Assembly (NCBI RefSeq): GCF_900604315.1
Contig: NZ_LR026978.1
Span: 3,668,013-3,732,012 of the forward strand
Source: [Erwinia] mediterraneensis
GTDB lineage: Bacteria > Pseudomonadota > Gammaproteobacteria > Enterobacterales > Enterobacteriaceae
Length of the DNA: 64,000 nt
Direction of reading: 5' to 3'
Part shown: positions 59,464 to 64,000 of the stretch, piece after piece
Layout of the letters: each line of letters opens with the position of its first letter
Position numbering within the stretch: position 1 is the first letter of the stretch
The notes under the pieces: model-generated
What the model saw: only the letters and a program-made list of their open reading frames with translations
Databases searched by the model: none
Told to the model about the DNA's origin: nothing
Position numbers and translations under genes: made by a program

Positions 59464-60870
59464 TTACTGGATCCCCAGCGCGTTGCGCATGGTGAAGAAA
59501 AGATCGGTCTGATCGGTCAGTCCCACTACGTTCGCCGCCTGCGGACCATAGGCGGCAATGCGCAACTGCGTCCCGGTATGTTCCTGCGCATCCCCTTCTG
59601 AATTGCCGTAGCTCATTGTCATTACCGCCCCATCCCGGGTGTGCAATGCCTGCGTCAGTCCCGGCGCTTTGGTGCCGTTTTCCACGATCTGGCTGCTGTG
59701 CGCATGGTCGGCAGTGACGATCACCAGCGTATTCCCCTCTTTACGGGCAAACTCCAGCGCTTTCTGCACCGCTTCGTCGAGATCAACGGTTTCGCCAATC
59801 TGCCCGCACGGATTCGCCGCATGATCCTGTTTATCAATGGAAGCGCCTTCCACCTGCAGGAAGAACCCGTTCGGGTGCTGGTTCAGTAAGGCGATCGCTT
59901 TTTCTGTCATCTGCGCCAGCGTCGGCACCGTGGCGTTACGTGCCTGATTGGGCTCGCAGGTCACTACCGGTTTATCAATATTGCCGTGGTAACTGGCTTT
60001 GGGCCCCTGCCAGCGTACCGGCATATTGCCCTCTGCGAACAGGCCGAGCAGCGGTTTCTCCTGGCTGGCGCTACTGACCGCCTTCAGCCCCTCCAGATCG
60101 CTGATCAGCTGATAGCCCAGGCTTTCCGCCTGTTCACGCAGCGTTTTTCCCTGGAAATCGCCCGCTTTCGCCACCTCGCTGAAGGTTTTCGCGCCGCCGC
60201 CCAGCGTGACATCGGCGCGGGTTTTCAGCAGCTGTTCTGCGATCGATCCTTTTCCGCCCCGCTCCAGCGCGTTGCCCGGACAGAGTTCGCTGGTTTTTTC
60301 CGGTCCATAACATTTGCGTGAAGTGACATGAGCAATCAGCGCGGCGGGCGTGGCATCTTCCAGTTCCGCCGTGGAAACATTGCCTGTGGCTTTCCCGGCC
60401 GCTTTCGCCAGCTCCAGAATGGTGACCTGATCCTTGCCGTTCACATCGACACCCAGCGCGCCATTGTAAGTTTTGGTGCCGGTTGCCCAGGCGGTGGCAG
60501 ATGCCGCCGAGTCGGTTACATAATTCGGCTGATGCGTTTTTTTATCCAGCGAGTAGTGCGTGTACTGGCCGGTGAGCGGCAAAGCATCAATACCTTTAAA
60601 GAAGCCGCCCGCGCCCCGCGCCAGGTTGCGCGCCGCGGTGATCTCTGAATCCCCCATGCCATCGCCAATCAGCAGGATGACATTTTTTGCCGTGCGGTTG
60701 CTGAGTGAGGCTTTCAGCCACTCCGTTTGTTCCTGAGTGACACGGCGGGCACCGCCCAGCTGCGTGAGATCGCCCTGCGCAGCACGGGAATAGTCATCCG
60801 TGGCAGCAATAGTGGGTGTGGCAATCAGCGCAGAGAGGAGAGAAACGGTAAAAAGGCGAGCGTAATGCAT
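59464..60870 (-). CDS. phoA: Alkaline phosphatase
   Basis: The 468-residue periplasmic metalloenzyme releases phosphate from monoesters. A signal peptide ([23 protein letters not shown]) precedes [10 protein letters not shown] (Zn/Mg ligand Asp), [13 protein letters not shown] (nucleophile Ser), [20 protein letters not shown] and EHTGTQ (zinc ligands). Four cysteines match the two E. coli disulfides. ATG 60870 with AAGGAC is preferred; the longer frame lacks a signal peptide. A Pho box upstream implies induction by phosphate starvation. Confidence 0.96.
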   Translation of the reverse strand: MHYARLFTVSLLSALIATPTIAATDDYSRAAQGDLTQLGGARRVTQEQTEWLKASLSNRTAKNVILLIGDGMGDSEITAARNLARGAGGFFKGIDALPLTGQYTHYSLDKKTHQPNYVTDSAASATAWATGTKTYNGALGVDVNGKDQVTILELAKAAGKATGNVSTAELEDATPAALIAHVTSRKCYGPEKTSELCPGNALERGGKGSIAEQLLKTRADVTLGGGAKTFSEVAKAGDFQGKTLREQAESLGYQLISDLEGLKAVSSASQEKPLLGLFAEGNMPVRWQGPKASYHGNIDKPVVTCEPNQARNATVPTLAQMTEKAIALLNQHPNGFFLQVEGASIDKQDHAANPCGQIGETVDLDEAVQKALEFARKEGNTLVIVTADHAHSSQIVENGTKAPGLTQALHTRDGAVMTMSYGNSEGDAQEHTGTQLRIAAYGPQAANVVGLTDQTDLFFTMRNALGIQ

Positions 60871-60952
60871 TCTGGTTGTCCTTATCAGCAGATCATCATT
60901 ATTTTCCTCCCGCCAGTGTGGCGCGCCAGTGTGACACTTTTGTGTTATGTCG

Positions 60953-60970
60953 ATGGCATTCTGATGACAG
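60953..60970 (-). promoter_or_regulatory. Pho box of phoA
   Basis: On the minus strand CTGTCATCAGAATGCCAT matches the PhoB box form (two 7-bp CTGTCAT-type repeats, the second 1-2 mismatches, separated by 4 bp). It lies about 85 bp before the phoA ATG. A direct repeat CGCCAGTGTG is found between it and the gene. Confidence 0.8.
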
Positions 60971-61044
60971 CCAGAGGGGATTGATGAGCAAAAAAGCGAT
61001 TCGCTCACACCTTAAGCGGATAGAAGAAAAGAAAAAAATAGTGC

Positions 61045-61073
61045 TTGACCCTTTTAATCTCCCCCCCTATAGT
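61045..61073 (+). promoter_or_regulatory. Promoter of tRNA-Ser
   Basis: TTGACC (61045-61050), a 17-bp spacer and TATAGT (61068-61073) are followed by a GC-rich discriminator AGCGCCCC, typical of stringently controlled stable-RNA promoters. Start site about 61080. Confidence 0.9.
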
Positions 61074-61110
61074 AGCGCCCCGTTGGCCAGCGCGGTCAGC
61101 AAAAAAATGT

Positions 61111-61198
61111 GGTGAGGTGTCCGAGTGGCTGAAGGAGCACGCCTGGAAAGTGTGTATACGGCAACGTATCGGGGGTTCGAATCCCCCCCTCACCGCCA
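61111..61198 (+). tRNA. tRNA-Ser (GGA)
   Basis: The 88-nt sequence folds as a class II tRNA: acceptor GGTGAGG pairs with CCTCACC, followed by discriminator G and encoded CCA. The anticodon stem is CACGC/GTGTG with loop CTGGAAA, anticodon GGA (reads UCC/UCU). A long variable arm and T-loop GGTTCGAATCC are present. Confidence 0.97.
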
Positions 61199-61212
61199 TC
61201 ATTTCAGAAGAG

Positions 61213-61239
61213 AGCCTGAACGCAAGTTCAGGCTTTTTT
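61213..61239 (+). terminator. Terminator of tRNA-Ser (first of three copies)
   Basis: A 9-bp stem AGCCTGAAC/GTTCAGGCT capped by a GCAA tetraloop and followed by a run of T, 14 nt past the CCA end. Identical hairpins recur at 61399-61425 and 61583-61609 in the repeat array. Confidence 0.93.
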
Positions 61240-61267
61240 CGTTTATAATCTGCCTGTGAGGGGGATG

Positions 61268-61405
61268 ATGAGAACCCCCGCCGGGGTTCGACAAAACGGC
61301 AGGAAAGCCGTTTTGCATGGCCGTCAGGCCACCCGCAGGGCGAGCGCCAGGGAGGGCGCGAGTGACATCCCTCCCTCACCGCCATCATTTCAGAAGAGAG
61401 CCTGA
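61268..61405 (+). CDS. Arg-rich small ORF within the tRNA-Ser repeats (Tpr-like)
   Basis: ATG 61268 opens a 45-residue frame (MRTPAGVRQNGRKAVLHGRQ, then ATRRASAREGASD...) with eight Arg and two Lys. The second repeat has the same start at 61453, but a one-base deletion changes its C-terminus. This is reminiscent of the protamine-like Tpr peptide in E. coli tyrT repeats. GAGGGGG lies a few bases upstream. Translation is unproven; the frame could be incidental to RNA structure. Confidence 0.35.
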   Translation: MRTPAGVRQNGRKAVLHGRQATRRASAREGASDIPPSPPSFQKRA

Positions 61406-61767
61406 ACGCAAGTTCAGGCTTTTTTCGTTTATAATCTGCCTGTGAGGGGGTGATGAGAACCCCCGCCGGGGTTCGACAAAACGGCAGGAAAGCCGTTTTG
61501 CATGGCCGTCAGGCCACCCGCAGGGCGAGCGCCAGGGAGGGCGCGAGTGACATCCCCCCTCACCGCCATCATTTCAGAAGAGAGCCTGAACGCAAGTTCA
61601 GGCTTTTTCCGTTTATAGCATTATGCATAAACACAATGACGGAATCGTTTACAGGGCCGCATAAAGCGTACTATTTTGCTACTTCCATTCCAGAATTACG
61701 CCTGATCAATTGCCAGCGCAGCGGCAACAGGCATTATAGGGCCATGATTTAGTAAGAGAGTATGAAC

Positions 61768-62397
61768 ATGATTCGCGTGGCGCTGGTCGATGATCATGTA
61801 GTAGTACGTTCCGGCTTTGCGCAATTACTCAGTCTGGAAGATGACCTTGACGTCACCGGGCAGTACAGCAGCGCGGCGGAAGCCTGGCCTGCGTTATTGC
61901 GTGATGACGTTAATGTTGCGGTCATGGATATCGCCATGCCGGATGAAAATGGGCTGAGTTTGCTGAAACGCCTGCGTGCGCAAAAACCGCATTTTCGCGC
62001 CATTATTCTCAGCATTTATGATACCCCCACCTTTGTACAGAGCGCACTCGAAGCAGGCGCCAGCGGCTATCTGACGAAATGCTGCGGGCCGGAAGAGTTA
62101 GTGCAGGCAGTTCGCTCTGTCGGGATGGGCGGTCATTATCTGTGTGCCGATGCGCTGCGGGCTCTGCGCGGCGGAGAGCAACCCACTCAGGTGCTGGATA
62201 TTCTGACCTCACGGGAACGTGAGGTGTTCTTTTTGCTGGTCAAAGGTCACAGCGTGAAAGAGATCGCCTTTCAACTCGATCTCAGTCATAAAACGGTGCA
62301 TGTGCACCGGGCCAACGTCTTAAGCAAACTGCAATGCCACAGCACCATTGAACTGGTGCATTTTGCCCTCGATCATCGACTGCTGACGGGGCAGTAA
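61768..62397 (+). CDS. UhpA-like NarL/FixJ response regulator
   Basis: The 209-residue protein has a receiver domain (VALVDDHVVVRSGFAQLLSLE, phospho-Asp in VAVMDIAMPDENGL, Lys in GYLTKCC) and a LuxR-type HTH (LTSREREVFFLLVKGHSVKEIAFQLDLSHKTVHVHRANVLSKL). It closely resembles UhpA, the hexose-phosphate uptake regulator. ATG 61768 is favoured over 61762 because AAGAGAG then has proper spacing and MIRVALVDDH aligns with the UhpA start. Its stop overlaps the kinase ATG by one base. Confidence 0.8.
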   Translation: MIRVALVDDHVVVRSGFAQLLSLEDDLDVTGQYSSAAEAWPALLRDDVNVAVMDIAMPDENGLSLLKRLRAQKPHFRAIILSIYDTPTFVQSALEAGASGYLTKCCGPEELVQAVRSVGMGGHYLCADALRALRGGEQPTQVLDILTSREREVFFLLVKGHSVKEIAFQLDLSHKTVHVHRANVLSKLQCHSTIELVHFALDHRLLTGQ

Positions 62398-63935
62398 TGT
62401 CGCACCCTCTCCGCTACTGGGTCATCTCGCTGTTTATTCTGCTGGCCTGGGGTAGCAGTTGGCTGATGCTGTGGACGCTTGGCTTCTATCTGACCCGGGA
62501 CGGCCAGCAAGCGGCGCTGTTGCTGCCGCATGGCGTCTATCTGGCGCTGTTGATCCTGCTTGCGCGTCGTTACTGGCCCGCGCTGGTGCTGCCACCGCTC
62601 CTGATGCTGCTCTGGCTACACCAGGAACAGTTACTGAACGGCTATATTCTGCCCGCTACCCTGTTTATCAGCTTGCTGCCTGCCCGCTTCGCGCAAAGTT
62701 TCTGGCACCGTTTCTCCCTTTACTGGCAACGGTTAACGCTGTTACTGGCAGCAGTTACCGCCACCGCCTTGCTCAACACCGCCCTGCTGTCGCCCTTTGT
62801 GAAAAGCCCGGCCTTGCTGCTGGGGCTCTCCTCCTTTACCGGCGGTGTGTTGCTGACGCCTTTCATCTATTTGATCTTTGAATTCCTGCGCCAGCAGCAT
62901 CACCATCACTTACTGGGTCTGGAGATCACGAACCCGCCGCTACGCACGTCGTTAATTATCTGGTGCAGCCTGTTCTTTATTATCGGCATCGGCACGCAGA
63001 TGGTGCTGTCACCGGAAATTGAGCGCCTGTTGCTGATTGTAGTCTTTCTGCCGAATGTGGTGATGGCCTGGAAGTTTGGCTGGCAGGGCGGCGTGCTCTC
63101 TGCCCTGCTGGGCAGCATCATGATCACCATCGCCCGTCAGGTCAGCGTAGGATTCAGCAATCTGATCGAGCTGGAGATTTTTCTGGCCTCCCAGGCGCTT
63201 CTCGGCATCGGACTGGGGATAGCCATCAGCCGTCAGCAGCATCTGGCGCAAAACCTGCACCATTACCGCCAGCGACTGGAAGCGGAACTGGCAGCGCGAC
63301 GCGCGCTGGCTGAAAAACTTATCCATACCGAGGAGGACACGCGTAAAAATCTGGCGCGTGAACTCCATGATGAAATCGGCCAGAACATCACCGCCATTCA
63401 AATCCAGTCCCAGTTAGTGAAACGATCACGCGATGCGGCGCACACCCAGGCCGCCGCCAGCCAGATTCATGAGCTTGCCCTGCGTATTCATCACTCCACG
63501 CGCCAGCTGTTACGCCAGCTACGCCCCCCGGCGCTGGATGAACTGACCTTTCAGGAGGCGTTGCACCATCTGCTCAACGAGTTCGCCTTTAATGAACGCG
63601 GTATCCGCTGCCGCTTTGACTATCAGTTAGTCGCCACGCCGGAAAGCGAAACGTTGCGCTTTACCCTGTACCGTCTCCTGCAGGAGTTACTCAATAATAT
63701 TTGCAAACATGCTGCCGCCAGCGAGGTGGTTATTGTGTTACGCCAGCAGGGGGATTTTTTGCATCTGGAAGTAAAAGACAATGGCGTAGGCCTCAGTCCT
63801 GGTAACCTCTCTGGTTTCGGTATTCAGGGAATGCGCGAGCGCGTCAGCGCCCTGGGCGGCGAACTGGCGCTGGAAGCGCAGCCCGGCACACGCGTAATTG
63901 TTAACTTGCCCACAAATTTGCAACAAAACGTCTGA
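62397..63935 (+). CDS. UhpB-like MASE1 sensor histidine kinase
   Basis: The 512-residue kinase has about eight N-terminal membrane segments (MASE1-type sensor), a coiled-coil (residues about 283-305), a HisKA_3 dimerisation domain with phospho-His in ARELHDEIGQNITAIQ, and a HATPase_c domain (LLNNICKHAAAS, VKDNGVGLSPG, GFGIQGMRERV). It resembles UhpB in order and length (about 500). In E. coli UhpB works with the sensor transporter UhpC and drives uhpT; any such genes would lie beyond the right edge. Only 65 noncoding bases remain in the window. Confidence 0.8.
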   Translation: MSHPLRYWVISLFILLAWGSSWLMLWTLGFYLTRDGQQAALLLPHGVYLALLILLARRYWPALVLPPLLMLLWLHQEQLLNGYILPATLFISLLPARFAQSFWHRFSLYWQRLTLLLAAVTATALLNTALLSPFVKSPALLLGLSSFTGGVLLTPFIYLIFEFLRQQHHHHLLGLEITNPPLRTSLIIWCSLFFIIGIGTQMVLSPEIERLLLIVVFLPNVVMAWKFGWQGGVLSALLGSIMITIARQVSVGFSNLIELEIFLASQALLGIGLGIAISRQQHLAQNLHHYRQRLEAELAARRALAEKLIHTEEDTRKNLARELHDEIGQNITAIQIQSQLVKRSRDAAHTQAAASQIHELALRIHHSTRQLLRQLRPPALDELTFQEALHHLLNEFAFNERGIRCRFDYQLVATPESETLRFTLYRLLQELLNNICKHAAASEVVIVLRQQGDFLHLEVKDNGVGLSPGNLSGFGIQGMRERVSALGGELALEAQPGTRVIVNLPTNLQQNV

Positions 63936-64000
63936 TAACCAGGAAAAAGTCTTAGTCACTCCGGAATTTCTCTCATCCCCTTTCAATTTCACTTTCTTAT

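Larger units (their letters stand above)
61187..61618 (+). repeat. Tandem repeat array containing the tRNA-Ser 3' end (rtT/tpr-like)
   Basis: The 3'-terminal about 18 nt of the tRNA gene, ending CCTCACCGCCA, recurs 186 bp downstream and again 184 bp further. Each copy is followed by ATCATTTCAGAAGAG and a terminator hairpin (AGCCTGAAC-GCAA-GTTCAGGCT plus T-run) at 61213, 61399 and 61583. Two full units and a partial third are present, differing by single-base indels. The layout closely parallels E. coli tyrT, where 178-bp repeats carrying the last 19 bp of the tRNA follow the gene and give rtT RNA. Confidence 0.9.

Noticed and set aside
60876-61115. 79-residue ORF running into the tRNA-Ser gene
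   Set aside because: It spans the phoA Pho box and the tRNA promoter and ends at the tRNA 5' end, so it is not a plausible gene.
61187-61618. tRNA 3'-end duplications as att sites of an integrated element
   Set aside because: Copies are only about 185 bp apart, each carries the same terminator, and no integrase or cargo lies between them. A tandem duplication explains them better.

Overview
The window reads as a chromosomal segment of an Enterobacterales bacterium. Gene order follows the Escherichia coli copDC-holE-exoX-ptrB ... argS-flh-che-mot-flhDC-otsAB backbone almost gene for gene, and many proteins (Zwf, CheW, CheY, MotA, RuvB) look very close to their E. coli counterparts. Several features fit Erwiniaceae (Pantoea, Erwinia or Mixta) better than E. 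coli: no edd between eda and zwf, no yebFG, yebB, yecD or yecN, an mdfA-type pump after pykA, and lineage-specific inserts. The genus is an inference.

1-5.8 kb: copper-handling copC-copD (copD cut by the window edge), holE, exoX, ptrB, yebE and purT with a PurR operator. 5.8-11 kb: central carbon metabolism (eda, zwf, hexR, pykA). 11-17.3 kb: mdfA-like efflux, lpxM, mepM, and the divergent znuA / znuCB zinc-uptake genes around a Zur box. 17.3-22.8 kb: ruvAB (LexA box), ruvC, yebC, nudB, aspS. 23-25.8 kb: yecE, cmoA, cmoB.

25.7-31.7 kb is the main accessory stretch: a LysE-type exporter, a GldA-like dehydrogenase, an YnfC-like exported protein, an outer-membrane-barrel-like protein, a small lipoprotein, a polytopic membrane protein, a perfect 18-bp inverted repeat, and a decayed hicAB toxin-antitoxin pair. 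Backbone resumes with cutC, a PatB/MalY-type lyase, yecM, a 40-residue membrane peptide and argS. An unrecognised 271-residue protein sits between argS and flhE.

38-54.6 kb is one flagellar/chemotaxis block: flhE-flhA-flhB, a GC-rich palindromic intergenic element, cheZ-Y-B-R, two chemoreceptors each behind a consensus sigma-28 promoter, cheW-cheA-motB-motA, and the master regulator flhDC with recognisable CRP and RcsAB sites. Then come otsAB (trehalose), a small ORF, a flavin-reductase-like protein, msrA, and phoA with a Pho box.

The right end holds a tRNA-Ser(GGA) gene whose 3' end, terminator and about 185 bp of flank are tandemly repeated. This resembles the rtT/tpr repeats behind E. coli tyrT, including an Arg-rich small ORF. 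A UhpA/UhpB-like two-component pair follows. No complete mobile element, prophage or CRISPR array is visible. The most unusual items are the tRNA-Ser repeat array, the decaying hicAB remnant, the flhB-cheZ element and the orphan gene between argS and flhE.
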